Shown piece after piece: positions 50,337 to 59,970 of a DNA stretch of 64,000 nt. The DNA is from Bifidobacterium sp. GTDB taxonomy: Bacteria; Actinomycetota; Actinomycetes; Actinomycetales; Bifidobacteriaceae. The stretch is taken from the NCBI GenBank assembly GCA_022649135.1, contig JALCNP010000001.1, positions 170,638 through 234,637 on the forward strand. The letters are read 5' to 3'. How positions within the stretch are numbered: position 1 is the first letter of the stretch; the number at the start of each line of letters is the position of its first letter. The notes under the pieces are model-generated. The model was not told the origin of the DNA, searched no databases, and was given only the letters and a program-made list of their open reading frames with translations. The translations under genes and the position numbers were made by a program.

Positions 50337-50428
50337 AATTGAGGAGCCGACACGCCGAAGCTCCCGCAGACCGCGCGAACATAGCATGACCATGCAGGAA
50401 ACAGCGGCACCAGGCCGGATGCCCTGCC

Positions 50429-50662
50429 TCAGACGGCAGGCAACGGCGGGGCGTTGTGATCCCTGCCCCAGCGCCTTCGATCCGGAACGTCCATCTGATC
50501 GCACAGGACGTTCCACACCACACGCGGCTCTATTCCCCGAGCCAACGCCTCGAGGACGTTGCTCCCGCCAAGCTCCGTCAGACGCTGGTCCCGAGCCAGG
50601 CTCCTCCCGTAGCTTCTTCCGAAGACCTCCTCAAGCAACTCCCAGAATTCTCGTTCTCGCAT
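50429..50662 (-). CDS. DUF3046 family protein
   Basis: Short actinobacterial protein of 77 residues with the family pattern REREFWELLEEVFG, SLARDQRLTELGG and EPRVVWNVLCDQMDVP. No known activity. It is almost always found beside recA in actinobacteria, as here. The ATG has TAGAAT 6 nt upstream and no spaced Shine-Dalgarno, suggesting a leaderless mRNA starting just after the clgR terminator. Its stop is 278 bp before recA, where recA has its own SOS promoter. Confidence 0.88.
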   Translation of the reverse strand: MREREFWELLEEVFGRSYGRSLARDQRLTELGGSNVLEALARGIEPRVVWNVLCDQMDVPDRRRWGRDHNAPPLPAV

Positions 50663-50668
50663 GCCCCC

Positions 50669-50674
50669 ATTCTA
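50669..50674 (-). promoter_or_regulatory. -10-like hexamer for a leaderless DUF3046 transcript
   Basis: TAGAAT, then GGGGGC, then ATG on the minus strand; hexamer at -12 to -7 if the transcript begins at the start codon. Confidence 0.55.
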
Positions 50675-50691
50675 AACGCGTGCAAAGAAAA

Positions 50692-50729
50692 GTTCGGATC
50701 GCCCGCTCCGTGGAGCGGGCGATCCGAAC
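50692..50729 (-). terminator. intrinsic terminator of clgR
   Basis: Eighteen-base perfect arms (50692-50709 and 50712-50729). On the minus strand the stem is followed by TTTTCTTTG, a proper T-rich tract. It is the most classical terminator in the window. Confidence 0.88.
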
Positions 50730-50753
50730 CCAGACAGAGGAATGGGAAAGGAC

Positions 50754-50787
50754 TATCCCTCCACCGAATCTATCCCTCCACCGAATC
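50754..50787. repeat. 17-bp tandem duplication across the clgR stop codon
   Basis: Two identical 17-base units (50754-50770 and 50771-50787). The stop codon sits at the junction, so the protein ends DSVEG and the second copy is untranslated. Confidence 0.8.
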
Positions 50788-51282
50788 AAGATAGTCGGCG
50801 ACCATGCGCAGCATCTGGGCCGTGCTCAGTCCCAGGGACAGAGCGATGGAACTGAGCAGCTCGGAGCTTGCCTCCTTCTGCCCGCGCTCCACTTCGGAAA
50901 GATAGCCCAGCGAGACACCCGCCTTCTCGCTCACTTCACGCAAGGTCTTGTGGTCGCGCGTGCGAAGATCACGAAGAACGTGCCCAATCGCCTCACGCAG
51001 GGACACATCCTTCGTCTCCACCGCGGCTTCGTACTTGTGAACGGCGGCGCGGGGCTTGCCGCTCTCCGCGTCCTCCTCCTGCCACATACGGCTCAGGGCC
51101 GCCTGGCGCTCATCCTTGGCCTTCTTCGCGGCGCGCGCCCGAAGCACCTGCTGCTGGGCAAACATCACCGCACGACGCTGCGCGGGCGTCAAATCGCGCA
51201 TGCGCGCAGCACCAGCCTGAACCGGTGTCGTCGTTAGGGTCGCCATCTTCACTTGTTCATCGGCACGAGTCAATGTATCCAT
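50770..51282 (-). CDS. clgR: ClgR-type helix-turn-helix transcriptional regulator
   Basis: Activator of Clp protease genes, about 170 residues. The HTH_3 domain is [23 protein letters not shown] near residue 115. A conserved ClgR C-terminus follows ([21 protein letters not shown]). The N-terminal half is basic and helical. I used the ATG giving MDTLTRAD, with AAAGGGG nine bases upstream; the frame runs further. In Bifidobacterium breve ClgR is reported to control the clpP operon. The position after pgsA and cinA is typical. The C-terminus does not end in the Leu-Ala-Ala degradation tag known from Streptomyces ClgR. Confidence 0.9.
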   Translation of the reverse strand: MDTLTRADEQVKMATLTTTPVQAGAARMRDLTPAQRRAVMFAQQQVLRARAAKKAKDERQAALSRMWQEEDAESGKPRAAVHKYEAAVETKDVSLREAIGHVLRDLRTRDHKTLREVSEKAGVSLGYLSEVERGQKEASSELLSSIALSLGLSTAQMLRMVADYLDSVEG

Positions 51283-51357
51283 CTGTGCCATCCCCTTTCG
51301 GCTTACGTTGCTAACCATGTCATCTGGAACAACAGCTGAGAGCGAAAAATATTCCAA

Positions 51358-51996
51358 TCAGCGCACTGTGAGCTGCCTCACGTTCTGCAGCACGTCGAGC
51401 ACGGTCCTCATGCGTATCTCCTCGCGCGAGCCATGCAGCCGCAGCATATGGGCCACGCACGACGGGCCGGAGGGCGCGCGCAGAACCCGAGGCAGGGCCA
51501 TGCCCACGTACACCAGACCGGCGGGCTTGCCGCCATCCGGACCGGGACCCGCGACACCGGTGGTCGACAGACCCAAGATCCGCTCGGATTCAACGCATCC
51601 CGAGTACAGCGTCACCGTCCCCCGGGCCATCTGGCTGGCCACCTCGGGATGCACGGCGCCCTCCCGCTCCAGCAGCCCCCGATCCACGCCGAGAATGGAC
51701 GCCTTGGCCCGGATGTCATAGGTGACGGCCGATCCCAGGAAAACCAAGGAGGCGCCGGGAATCCGCACGAAGGCATCCGCCAGCAATCCGCCGGTCAGGG
51801 ACTCCGCCGCCGCTATTCTCAGCTCATGGATCCGGCAGTATCGAAGAATCTCCGACGACAGGAGATCGCACCGCCGTCGGACATCGCAAAGCGGGACGGG
51901 CGCATGAGGCTCTCCGTGCACGTCGCCGCGAGATGGGGCATCGCCCGGAGCCGGTTCACAGGCCCCCGGCTGCCGCACGCGCATCTCACCGGTCAT
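51358..51996 (-). CDS. CinA C-terminal domain protein (NMN amidohydrolase-like)
   Basis: Probable nicotinamide-nucleotide deamidase of pyridine nucleotide recycling. The conserved CinA domain has AAAESLTGGLLADAFV, SAVTYDIRAKASILGV and STTGVAGPGPDGGKPAG. The N-terminal molybdopterin-like domain of full CinA is absent; about 45 unconserved residues precede the domain. The ATG overlaps the end of pgsA by 11 bp; the nearby ATG at 51984 is an alternative. The gene is in an operon between pgsA and clgR, the usual actinobacterial order. A link with nadE in this window is only thematic. Confidence 0.88.
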   Translation of the reverse strand: MTGEMRVRQPGACEPAPGDAPSRGDVHGEPHAPVPLCDVRRRCDLLSSEILRYCRIHELRIAAAESLTGGLLADAFVRIPGASLVFLGSAVTYDIRAKASILGVDRGLLEREGAVHPEVASQMARGTVTLYSGCVESERILGLSTTGVAGPGPDGGKPAGLVYVGMALPRVLRAPSGPSCVAHMLRLHGSREEIRMRTVLDVLQNVRQLTVR

Positions 51997-52639
51997 CGGC
52001 GGCGACCTTTGCCCGCACAAACGTCCCGTACAGATATTCGCCGCCGGAGTACAGGCACAGCACCAGCGCGACCGCGATGACCACATAGGTCGCCGAGAAA
52101 TACACCGTCTGCCATGGCGGCAGGTTCCCTATGGGCGGATGCGGGCGGATGGGGGCCAGAAGCATTCCCAGACCGACGCATTCCATCAGGGTCTTGTATT
52201 TACCCGCCTGAGAGGCGGCTATGACCCTGCCGCCGGTGTCAATGACGAAGAAGCGCATGACGGTGATTCCCACTTCGCGAATCAGAAACAGAATCGTCAC
52301 CCACCAATACAATTCGCCGAAAGCCGAGGCGATGACGAGGGCCGAGCATATGAGCAGCTTGTCGGCTATGGGATCCATCAGCTTTCCCAGCTCCGTGACG
52401 TGGTTGAAGCGTCTGGCCATCCAGCCGTCAAGCTTGTCGGTCGACGCGGCGATCACGAACAGCACCGTGGCCGACCAGCGCATGGCGATCCCGGCGTCCC
52501 CCCATGCGCCCGCGGCGATGTCGATGCCGATGAAAACCAGCACCAGGACAATGCGCGAATACGTTACGAGATTGGGTGGGCTGTTCCACCCCTCGAGCAA
52601 TGACGCTTTATGTTCATCTTGGCTTTGCATAATGTTCAC
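51986..52639 (-). CDS. pgsA: CDP-diacylglycerol--glycerol-3-phosphate 3-phosphatidyltransferase
   Basis: Makes phosphatidylglycerophosphate, the first committed step to phosphatidylglycerol and cardiolipin. The CDP-alcohol phosphotransferase motif is seen as DKLDGWMARRFNHV, then GKLMDPIADK. About 217 residues with four to five hydrophobic helices. The frame begins with GTG (GAGGTA just upstream) and has an in-frame ATG nine bases later; either could be used. It precedes cinA with overlap. Confidence 0.92.
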   Translation of the reverse strand: MNIMQSQDEHKASLLEGWNSPPNLVTYSRIVLVLVFIGIDIAAGAWGDAGIAMRWSATVLFVIAASTDKLDGWMARRFNHVTELGKLMDPIADKLLICSALVIASAFGELYWWVTILFLIREVGITVMRFFVIDTGGRVIAASQAGKYKTLMECVGLGMLLAPIRPHPPIGNLPPWQTVYFSATYVVIAVALVLCLYSGGEYLYGTFVRAKVAADDR

Positions 52640-52801
52640 ACTACCTCGATATCAATACCTTGCCGTCCGTCGGCATGCACGGCGAACGCCCGCGATCCGC
52701 CCACGCGCGGCCTGCTGGGACGGACGCGGCACCAGCAACCGGTGAAGGCGCCGGCGCAATCAGCGACCCATGGCATCGCCCCGCGGCCTCCCCCATGCGA
52801 A

Positions 52802-55675
52802 TCAATCGACATCATGCAGCGATCCCTGGGAGGGAGCCGTCGGCTGGATGCTGCCGATCCTGCCGCGAATAAAATCGAGCACCTGCTCGAGGTCCTGGGG
52901 CTGAACCAGAACCTCGCGTGCCTTCGACCCCTCGGAGGGTCCGACCACACCACGTGATTCAAGAAGATCCATAAGACGTCCCGCCTTGGCGAATCCAACG
53001 CGCAGCTTGCGCTGAAGCATGGAGGTGGATCCGAACTGGGTGGTGACCACCAGCTGCGCCGCCTGGAGCAGGACCTCCATGTCGTCGCCGATCTCCTCGT
53101 CGGGCTCCAGGGCCTTGCGATCCTCCTCCTGGGCCATCTGCTCAATGTCCTCACGGTAACGGGGCTTCCTCTGGGTGCGCACGTACTCGACGGCCTTTCG
53201 AATCTCCGATTCGCTGACCCACGACCCCTGCACGCGTATGGGTTTCGCCGATCCCATGGGGAGGAAGAGCGCGTCCCCCTGACCAATGAGCGTCTCCGCC
53301 CCGACGGTGTCGAGAATCACCCGAGAATCGGTCGCCGACGACGTCGCGAACGCCAGACGAGACGGGATGTTCGCCTTGATCAGACCGGTGACCACGTCGA
53401 CGGAGGGGCGCTGGGTGGCGAGCACCAGATGCACGCCGGCGGCGCGTGCGAGCTGGGTGATGCGCTGAATCGAACTTTCGACGTCGTTCTTGGCGACCAT
53501 CATCAGATCGGCCATCTCGTCGACCACAACCAGCAGGTAGGGATACGGGGCCACCTTCCGGTTCGAGCCGGCCGGGGCGTGCACCTTGCCCGCGCGGACG
53601 GCCTCGTTGAAATCCTTGACATGCCTGAATCCGAAGAACTGCAGGTCGTCGTAACGGGCGTCCATCTCCTTGACCACCCACTCGAGCGCCTGGGCCGCCT
53701 TCTTGGGATCCGTGATGATCGGCGTGAGCAGATGGGGAATGCCGGCATACGCGGACAGCTCCACGCGCTTGGGATCGACCATGATCAGCCTGACCTGCTC
53801 CGGTGTGGCACGCATGATCACGGATGTGAGCATCGAGTTGATGAAGCTCGACTTGCCGGAGCCCGTGGCGCCGGCGACAAGCAGATGCGGCATCTTGGTC
53901 AGGTCGGCGGTGACGAAATGCCCCTCCACGTCCTTTCCGACGCCGGCTAGCATGGGATTGGGGTCATCCATGGCCTTCTGCGAGCGCAGGACGTCCCCCA
54001 GATGAACGATCTCGCGATCGACGTTCGGAATCTCTATTCCGATCGCGGACTTCCCGGGAATGGGGCTGAGGATGCGCACGTCGGAACTCGCCACGGCATA
54101 GGCGATGTTGCGCTGCAGGTTGGTGACCTTCTCCACCTTGACCCCGGGGCCGAGCTCCACCTCGTACTGGGTGACGGATGGCCCGCGCAGGAACCCGACG
54201 ACCCGGGCATCGATCCCGAACTGCTGGAAGGTCGAGGTCAGGGCACGGATCACATTGTCATTGGCGGGCGTGCGGGCCGCGTGGGGCTTGCCCTTGGCAA
54301 GGAGATTGAGATCGGGCAGACGATAGGGCGATTCGTCTTCCCCGGCGGATTGCGCGGATCCCACCGCCGCAGCGGGGTCGGAACCGGGCTCCGCCGATCC
54401 GGCGGGCATACCGGACACGACCGATGCGACGGACGACCCGGCGGGGGCCTCGACGCCCAGATGGGCCCAGGGATCCGCCGTGGACCCGTCGACGGGGGAC
54501 GAAGGCGGCTCCTGCCGCACGGAGGGCATCTCACGATAGGCTCCACCCCCATCGGCCGCCGCCGCGTGCACGCCGCCTTGGGGAAGAAGGGAGGTCTGCC
54601 CGCTCACAGGAGGCTGGGAGCCACCCGAGGGAACAAGCGCCTGCGTCGGCTCGTCCGGTTCGCCGTAGCGCACGGTCTCGGGAGGGCCGATCAACGAGGT
54701 CTCCTCCGCACTGCCGTGTCGGTTCGCGGCCTTGTCGAAGGGGTCGTCGCCCGCATAGCGGTCAAGCCGGCCATTCTGGGTGCCCCGTCGTCCCCTGCGG
54801 AACAGGCGCGCGAACAGTCCGGGTCTGCCGGAGCCCTGCGCGGACGGCTCCCCCTCGCCCCCCTGCTGGCGCTCCGCGTCGTCGTGGGCGGGAACCCCCT
54901 GGGCGAAGGACAGCGTGCCGTCCGCTATCCGCACCTCATTGGGGAATTGATCGTCCTCGGATCCCTGATCCTCCCGCGAACGGGAACGCGAACGCGCACG
55001 CAGGACTCCACGCACCCAATCCGCCACATCGGTGACATGCGTGCCGGTGATCATCAGCACGGCGAAAACGGACACCACCGCGAAGATGACGATGGCGAAT
55101 GCGCGCGAAAGCCCCCACGCGAGAGGGGAACCGAGGAAGAAGCCCACCAAGCCGCCGGCACGCTGAATCACGCCGATATCGAACCCGGATGTCCGCGATG
55201 CGATCGCCACGTCGAGAACGGAGCACACCGACCACAGGAGAAGCATCCATCCGGCGACCACCCGGGGATTCCCGGACCCCTTACCGCTGTGCCGCATGAG
55301 ACGCACCGCGACGAAGCCGAGCAGCGCCGGAAGAACCACACTCATCAGGCCAAGCACGGATGAGGCGAAGACGTGCATCGCCTGGCCGAGCGCACCGTGG
55401 ACACGGAACCATTCGGAGGCGCAGAACAGCACCGCAAGCACCAGGAGGATGAAACACAGACCATCCCTTCGGTAGGCGGGATCGTACTCCCCCACACCGC
55501 ACAGGGAACGAACAACTGCCCCCACACCCCGGGGAACCGCAAGGACCACGCGCTTCCACAGGGGCTCGTCGGGTTTCGAGCGCTGCCGGTCGTTTCGGGC
55601 GCGCCCGTCCGTCCCGTTCGTCTTAGAACCCCGGGATGCGGATGAATTATCTGAGGAAGATGCCGTTCGTGTCAT
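52802..55675 (-). CDS. ftsK: DNA translocase FtsK
   Basis: Septum-anchored motor that pumps chromosomal DNA during division, 957 residues. Four to five hydrophobic segments lie at about residues 60-215. A low-complexity Gly/Ser/Pro/Glu linker follows. The motor domain has Walker A ([15 protein letters not shown]), Walker B ([13 protein letters not shown]) and [20 protein letters not shown]. The C-terminal winged-helix gamma domain, which reads orientation sequences, is [20 protein letters not shown]. The ATG giving MTRTASSS has GGAGTAG before it; an upstream ATG does not. It is 162 bp upstream of pgsA and 50 bp from the divergent Fic gene. Confidence 0.96.
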   Translation of the reverse strand: MTRTASSSDNSSASRGSKTNGTDGRARNDRQRSKPDEPLWKRVVLAVPRGVGAVVRSLCGVGEYDPAYRRDGLCFILLVLAVLFCASEWFRVHGALGQAMHVFASSVLGLMSVVLPALLGFVAVRLMRHSGKGSGNPRVVAGWMLLLWSVCSVLDVAIASRTSGFDIGVIQRAGGLVGFFLGSPLAWGLSRAFAIVIFAVVSVFAVLMITGTHVTDVADWVRGVLRARSRSRSREDQGSEDDQFPNEVRIADGTLSFAQGVPAHDDAERQQGGEGEPSAQGSGRPGLFARLFRRGRRGTQNGRLDRYAGDDPFDKAANRHGSAEETSLIGPPETVRYGEPDEPTQALVPSGGSQPPVSGQTSLLPQGGVHAAAADGGGAYREMPSVRQEPPSSPVDGSTADPWAHLGVEAPAGSSVASVVSGMPAGSAEPGSDPAAAVGSAQSAGEDESPYRLPDLNLLAKGKPHAARTPANDNVIRALTSTFQQFGIDARVVGFLRGPSVTQYEVELGPGVKVEKVTNLQRNIAYAVASSDVRILSPIPGKSAIGIEIPNVDREIVHLGDVLRSQKAMDDPNPMLAGVGKDVEGHFVTADLTKMPHLLVAGATGSGKSSFINSMLTSVIMRATPEQVRLIMVDPKRVELSAYAGIPHLLTPIITDPKKAAQALEWVVKEMDARYDDLQFFGFRHVKDFNEAVRAGKVHAPAGSNRKVAPYPYLLVVVDEMADLMMVAKNDVESSIQRITQLARAAGVHLVLATQRPSVDVVTGLIKANIPSRLAFATSSATDSRVILDTVGAETLIGQGDALFLPMGSAKPIRVQGSWVSESEIRKAVEYVRTQRKPRYREDIEQMAQEEDRKALEPDEEIGDDMEVLLQAAQLVVTTQFGSTSMLQRKLRVGFAKAGRLMDLLESRGVVGPSEGSKAREVLVQPQDLEQVLDFIRGRIGSIQPTAPSQGSLHDVD

Positions 55676-55712
55676 AACTACTCCGATTCTACCCAGTACC
55701 GCTCCCATCGAC

Positions 55713-55718
55713 TATCAT
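55713..55718 (+). promoter_or_regulatory. -10-like hexamer for a leaderless fic transcript
   Basis: TATCAT followed by 7 nt and ATG. GGAAG in the gap is only one base from the ATG, so it is not a usable ribosome site. Confidence 0.45.
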
Positions 55719-55725
55719 CGGAAGC

Positions 55726-56463
55726 ATGACTCCAGCAGAGCGTGCGAGCGCGGTCGCATTCGCCATACAAAACTGCGCACTTGAGGCACTGGTCCCCGAC
55801 GAGTCCGGCATGAGGGCATCGTCGCAGTACGCCCATGGATCCATCGGCATCGATGAGGTGCTCGACGCGACCCGCAGCGGCGCATGCACGCCGGGCGATC
55901 TGGTGTTCGCCAACACGGTGGCCCTTGCCGAGCGAGGTTGGCGGGCCAGCGGCGAGCTCGGCGAGCTCATGGAGATTCACCGGTTTCTGTTCGATCGCGT
56001 ATACCCCGGGGCGGGTCGGCTGAGGACTCGCGACGTCGCACGGTCCGACACTGCCGCCCCCTCACGGGCGTCCGATCCCGAAGCGTTTTTCCCCGCCGCC
56101 CTCATCGAGACCGGCGCCATGAACATCTCGGGGGAACTGGCGGAGAAGCACAATCTGCGCAGCCTCGATCGCGCCGTTTTCGTGCATGAGCTGGCGAAGA
56201 TATACGACGAACTGGGATATCTGCATCCTTTCGACAGGGGGAATGCCATGACGTTGCGCATATTCGCCTCGCGAATCTCCCATGACGCCGGATGGGATCT
56301 GGATTGGGCGACGGTGACGCGCGGGGAATACGAAAAAGCCAAGCACGACGCCTACGGCGGGGACATCAGCGGTTTCGAGCATCTCTTCTCCCGAGCCCAG
56401 AGACCCGCCAACCCCACACGAATCTTTCTCATAGCGGGTTGGGATCAGGGTCCGGCGCACTGA
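55726..56463 (+). CDS. Fic-fold protein with degenerate catalytic motif
   Basis: Fic family, 245 residues. IHRFLFDRVYPGAGRLR (84-100) is the usual first Fic segment, and HPFDRGNAMTLR (167-178) stands where HPFx(D/E)GNGRxxR is expected. The catalytic His, Phe, Gly-Asn and the last Arg are kept, but the acidic Mg-ligand position is Arg and the Gly-Arg after GN is Ala-Met. Near the N-terminus SQYAHG (33-38) aligns with the inhibitory (S/T)xxxE(G/N), with His instead of Glu. Canonical AMPylation is therefore doubtful. There is no antitoxin partner beside it. It is divergent from ftsK and convergent with miaA. Confidence 0.75.
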   Translation: MTPAERASAVAFAIQNCALEALVPDESGMRASSQYAHGSIGIDEVLDATRSGACTPGDLVFANTVALAERGWRASGELGELMEIHRFLFDRVYPGAGRLRTRDVARSDTAAPSRASDPEAFFPAALIETGAMNISGELAEKHNLRSLDRAVFVHELAKIYDELGYLHPFDRGNAMTLRIFASRISHDAGWDLDWATVTRGEYEKAKHDAYGGDISGFEHLFSRAQRPANPTRIFLIAGWDQGPAH

Positions 56464-56554
56464 TCGCGCCCGCCGAAAGACGCCCGCCGCCGCAGGTGCT
56501 TCCCGTCGCGACAGCCGCGCAATGCAGGCGCACGGCCTTGTTTCGCAACGAACT

Positions 56555-57547
56555 CTATCCGGAGAGGTCCCCCAGATGATGCTGGGCATAGGCATCGGCC
56601 CGGGCGTCCGTCGCATCGTAATCGCCGGCGTCGGCATGCCGCACTATCGCAAGTGCACGGGAGACCAGATCGGGATTGAGCGCCTCCAGCCAGTGTATCC
56701 GAGGGTCACGCCCGAACCACCCCATCTGCTTGCGAGCCAGACGCTTCGTTTTCTGGGCGATGAGGGCGAAGGCCTCGTCCTGCGAGCACAATCCGTCAAG
56801 ATAATCGGCGATCTGCTGATAGCCCAGTGCACGACCGGCCGTGCACCCCAACCGGGGTCTGAGGGAGCGGACCTCATCGACGAACCCGGCGTCACGCATC
56901 TGCCTGGTGCGGGCGTCTATGCGCCTGTCGAGCTCCTCGCGCGGCATGTCAAGGCCTATCTGCACGCAGGGAATCACATATCGATAGCGCGGAAGGCTTG
57001 CGCTGAAGGCACGGCCGGTGACCTCGATGACCTCCAACGCGCGTATCGTCCGGCGAACGTTGCGCGGATCCATCCGCTGAGCGGAGATGGGGTCCCTGCG
57101 CCTGAGCTCGTCGAACAGAATTCCCGGCCCCTCGTCGGCCGCACGCTTCTCCAGCCGGCGCCGTACCGACTCGTCGGTTCCCGGAAAGCTGATGTCGTCC
57201 ACCGCGGCCCGCGCATACAGTCCCGATCCCCCGACCAGAATCGGGCGTATCCCCCGGCGGAGGAGACTGCCGATGCAGTCCCGGACCACCTTCTGAAACT
57301 CCGAGACGCTGATGGTCCGCCCGGGATCGACGACATCCAGCAGATGATGTCTCACCGCACGCCGCTCACCGGCCGTCGGCTTGGCCGTCCCGATGTCCAT
57401 GCCCCGGTACATCTGGTAGGCGTCGGCGTTCACGATCTGAGCCTCGTGTCCACACGCGCCGAGCTCCTGCGCAAGCCTGATCCCCAGTCCCGTCTTTCCG
57501 GATGCGGTGGGCCCGACGATGGACACGACCCTAATGTCGGATGGCAT
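56555..57547 (-). CDS. miaA: tRNA dimethylallyltransferase
   Basis: Adds the dimethylallyl group to A37 of tRNAs reading UNN codons. The 330 residues have the P-loop [32 protein letters not shown] (substrate and catalytic Asp/Thr region) and [15 protein letters not shown]. The start lies inside the miaB stop region with a 17-bp overlap, so translation is coupled to miaB, whose product acts next on the same base. Confidence 0.96.
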   Translation of the reverse strand: MPSDIRVVSIVGPTASGKTGLGIRLAQELGACGHEAQIVNADAYQMYRGMDIGTAKPTAGERRAVRHHLLDVVDPGRTISVSEFQKVVRDCIGSLLRRGIRPILVGGSGLYARAAVDDISFPGTDESVRRRLEKRAADEGPGILFDELRRRDPISAQRMDPRNVRRTIRALEVIEVTGRAFSASLPRYRYVIPCVQIGLDMPREELDRRIDARTRQMRDAGFVDEVRSLRPRLGCTAGRALGYQQIADYLDGLCSQDEAFALIAQKTKRLARKQMGWFGRDPRIHWLEALNPDLVSRALAIVRHADAGDYDATDARADAYAQHHLGDLSG

Positions 57548-59003
57548 AAATCTGCCCCGCCGAGGGATCCGGATCGGCTATGAGGTTATGGCGCGCCGCG
57601 TGGGTCACCGTCGCGGTGACGAAATCCCCGATTCCCGGATATTCGCATCCCTGCGGAACCCCCACATGCACCAACGTCCCCGTTTTCTCCCGACCGGTCA
57701 CCCGATGCGTCGACGAATCCTTCCTCCCCTGCATTCCCGTGACCATGACCTCGACGTCACGCCCCTCGAAACCACGCAGCTCCTCCTGGGTGATGCGCTC
57801 CTGCAGCGCCACGAGCCTGTCGAACCTGTCGGACACAACATCCGCGGGAACCTGCTCCATGGACGCGGCCGGAGTGCCGGGTCTGGGCGAATACTCGAAG
57901 GTGTAGGCGGTGGAGAACCGCGCCTGCTCGACGAGATCCAGCGTCCGCTGGAAATCCTCCTCCGTCTCGCCGGGAAAACCGACGATGATGTCGGTGGACA
58001 CCTGGGCGTCGGGCATGGCGGAACGCACCTTCGCCAGGATGTCCATGAACCTAGTCGTGCGGTAGGAGCGGCGCATGGCGCGCAGAACCCTGTCCGACCC
58101 CGATTGCAGGGGCATGTGCAGCTGATGCATCACATTGGGCGTGCACGCCATCGCCTCGATCACGTCGTCGGTGAAAGCGGCCGGATGGGGCGACGTGAAC
58201 CGGACCCGCTCCAGACCCTCGATCGTGCCGCACGCACGCAGCAGCTTGGAGAACGCATACCGGTCGCCGATGCCGTAGCCGTACGAGTTCACGTTCTGCC
58301 CGAGCAGCGTGACCTCGCGGGCGCCCGAACGCACACAGGACGCAATCTCCGCCATGACGTCGCCGGGCCTGCGGTCATGCTCCCTGCCGCGTGTGGTAGG
58401 CACGATGCAGAAGGTGCAGGTGTTGTTGCATCCCACCGAAATCGACACCCACGAGGACACGCGCAAGGCCCGTGCCGCGGGAAGCTCGCTGGGGAAGTAT
58501 TCCAGGCTGTCCGCCACCTCCACCTGTGACGACCCCTGGACGCGTGCCTGGTCAAGCAGCCGTGGCAGGGAGCCGATGTTCTTCGTTCCGAAAACGGCGT
58601 CGACCCAGGGGGCCCGCCGTGCGATCGTCTCACGATCAAGCTGGGCCATGCATCCGCCCACCGCGATCTGCAGCCGGGGATTCCTTCTCTTCAGCTCCGC
58701 CCACATGCCGATGGTGCCGTACATTCTATCCGCGGCGTTCTCCCGCACCGCACACGTGTTGAGCACGATGAGGTCGAGGTCCCTTCCCTCGACCTGCCCC
58801 TCGGTCGCCGGCGTATAGCCGTCGCCCTGCAGCACACCGGCGATCCTCTCCGAATCGTGGACGTTCATCTGGCAGCCGAGCGTGTGCACGAAATACACGC
58901 CCTTGCCACGCTTCGCCGACCCGTTCACGGCGCCGCGGAGGGGCTCCTCCCCGCCCTGCGGGAGCGGCAGCCTCTCCTGATCGGTCATCATCGTTTCGTT
59001 CAT
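57531..59003 (-). CDS. miaB: tRNA-2-methylthio-N6-dimethylallyladenosine synthase
   Basis: Radical SAM methylthiotransferase that modifies i6A37 made by MiaA. The N-terminal UPF0004 domain has [15 protein letters not shown] (cluster-binding Cys). The radical SAM CxxxCxxC is in [11 protein letters not shown], followed by a C-terminal TRAM domain. About 490 residues. No Shine-Dalgarno is visible at the ATG, but TACAAT lies 7 nt upstream, a leaderless arrangement. The operon is miaB-miaA. Confidence 0.96.
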   Translation of the reverse strand: MNETMMTDQERLPLPQGGEEPLRGAVNGSAKRGKGVYFVHTLGCQMNVHDSERIAGVLQGDGYTPATEGQVEGRDLDLIVLNTCAVRENAADRMYGTIGMWAELKRRNPRLQIAVGGCMAQLDRETIARRAPWVDAVFGTKNIGSLPRLLDQARVQGSSQVEVADSLEYFPSELPAARALRVSSWVSISVGCNNTCTFCIVPTTRGREHDRRPGDVMAEIASCVRSGAREVTLLGQNVNSYGYGIGDRYAFSKLLRACGTIEGLERVRFTSPHPAAFTDDVIEAMACTPNVMHQLHMPLQSGSDRVLRAMRRSYRTTRFMDILAKVRSAMPDAQVSTDIIVGFPGETEEDFQRTLDLVEQARFSTAYTFEYSPRPGTPAASMEQVPADVVSDRFDRLVALQERITQEELRGFEGRDVEVMVTGMQGRKDSSTHRVTGREKTGTLVHVGVPQGCEYPGIGDFVTATVTHAARHNLIADPDPSAGQIYAIRH

Positions 59004-59010
59004 ACGGGTG

Positions 59011-59016
59011 ATTGTA
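59011..59016 (-). promoter_or_regulatory. -10-like hexamer for a leaderless miaB transcript
   Basis: TACAAT, then CACCCGT (7 nt), then ATG on the minus strand. TACAAT is five of six to the TATAAT consensus. Confidence 0.55.
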
Positions 59017-59072
59017 TCTTCGGGTAGGCCCAGAGGCCTTTAAGCCAACGACCAGTCCGGCCGCTAGTATGG

Positions 59073-59804
59073 ATGAATGTGATACTTGACCGCCATGAAC
59101 GACTGAACACCGCTGAGATTCAGGCACGACTAGAAAACATCGATACGAAGGAGGGGAATTTCCCATCCTCCGAGATCACCGAATTCATCAATCTGATGCA
59201 GGTGTACGAAGGGGCGATGTACGAGATCAGCACCAAACTGGAGATACTCGACGGGGAATTCCAGGTCCGCTTCTCGCACGATCCGATCCACCACATCGAA
59301 CGCAGACTCAAATCGGTGAATTCGATTCTGGACAAGCTCGACCGCAAGGAACTGCCGAAGAACACGACCTCCATCAAGGACAATCTGTTCGACGTCGCCG
59401 GCATCCGGGTGATCTGCAACTACCGGGACGACGTCTATTCCGTCTCGAACTATCTATCGGCCCAATCGGACATCCAGGTGCTTCGCGTGAAGGACTACAT
59501 CAAGAACCCCAAGCAGAACGGATACAGGAGCCTGCACGTCATCTACGCCGTTCCCGTCTTTCTGTCATCCGGCGCGCACTACACCCCTGTCGAGGTCCAG
59601 TTCCGAACGATCGCCATGGACTATTGGGCAAGCCTCGAGCACGCCCTGCGATACAAAAGCGACCTGCCCGACGACAGGCTCGTCGAACACTCCCAGACGC
59701 TGCTGGACTGCGCACGCAGCCTGCAGAACATCGAGGCCCAGATGCAGGGGATACATCGCGACATCAACGGTGCGCCCCAGGGCGAGGAGGCGCCGAAGTC
59801 CTAG
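59073..59804 (+). CDS. small alarmone synthetase (RelQ/YjbM type GTP pyrophosphokinase)
   Basis: Single-domain (p)ppGpp synthetase, about 243 residues, without HD, TGS or ACT domains. The synthetase core shows RLKSVNSILDKLDRK, KDNLFDVAGIRVICNYRDD, NPKQNGYRSLHVIY and VEVQFRTIAMDYWASLEH, matching RelQ and RelP proteins. It could raise alarmone levels without ribosome stalling. The start is unclear: ATG at 59073 has no ribosome site, and TAGTAT at 59065-59070 is 8 nt before an in-frame GTG at 59079, which might be used from a leaderless mRNA. Divergent from miaB. Confidence 0.9.
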   Translation: MNVILDRHERLNTAEIQARLENIDTKEGNFPSSEITEFINLMQVYEGAMYEISTKLEILDGEFQVRFSHDPIHHIERRLKSVNSILDKLDRKELPKNTTSIKDNLFDVAGIRVICNYRDDVYSVSNYLSAQSDIQVLRVKDYIKNPKQNGYRSLHVIYAVPVFLSSGAHYTPVEVQFRTIAMDYWASLEHALRYKSDLPDDRLVEHSQTLLDCARSLQNIEAQMQGIHRDINGAPQGEEAPKS

Positions 59805-59970
59805 TCAGCGCCTCCACGGGTACGTCATTACACGCGCTCTGATCTCCCGGCCCATGCGCGCGCGACGGCGACACGCCGAACAGGAGACGGGCTATCTCAT
59901 CGGCATCGGATCCCCTCGACCCAGCGCCCGCGCGCGTAACGGCAGCCGGTGCATCGTGGGCCGGAAGCGC

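Noticed and set aside
54002..55363. Open frame of 453 codons on the plus strand
   Set aside because: Antisense to the membrane and linker regions of ftsK; no motif.
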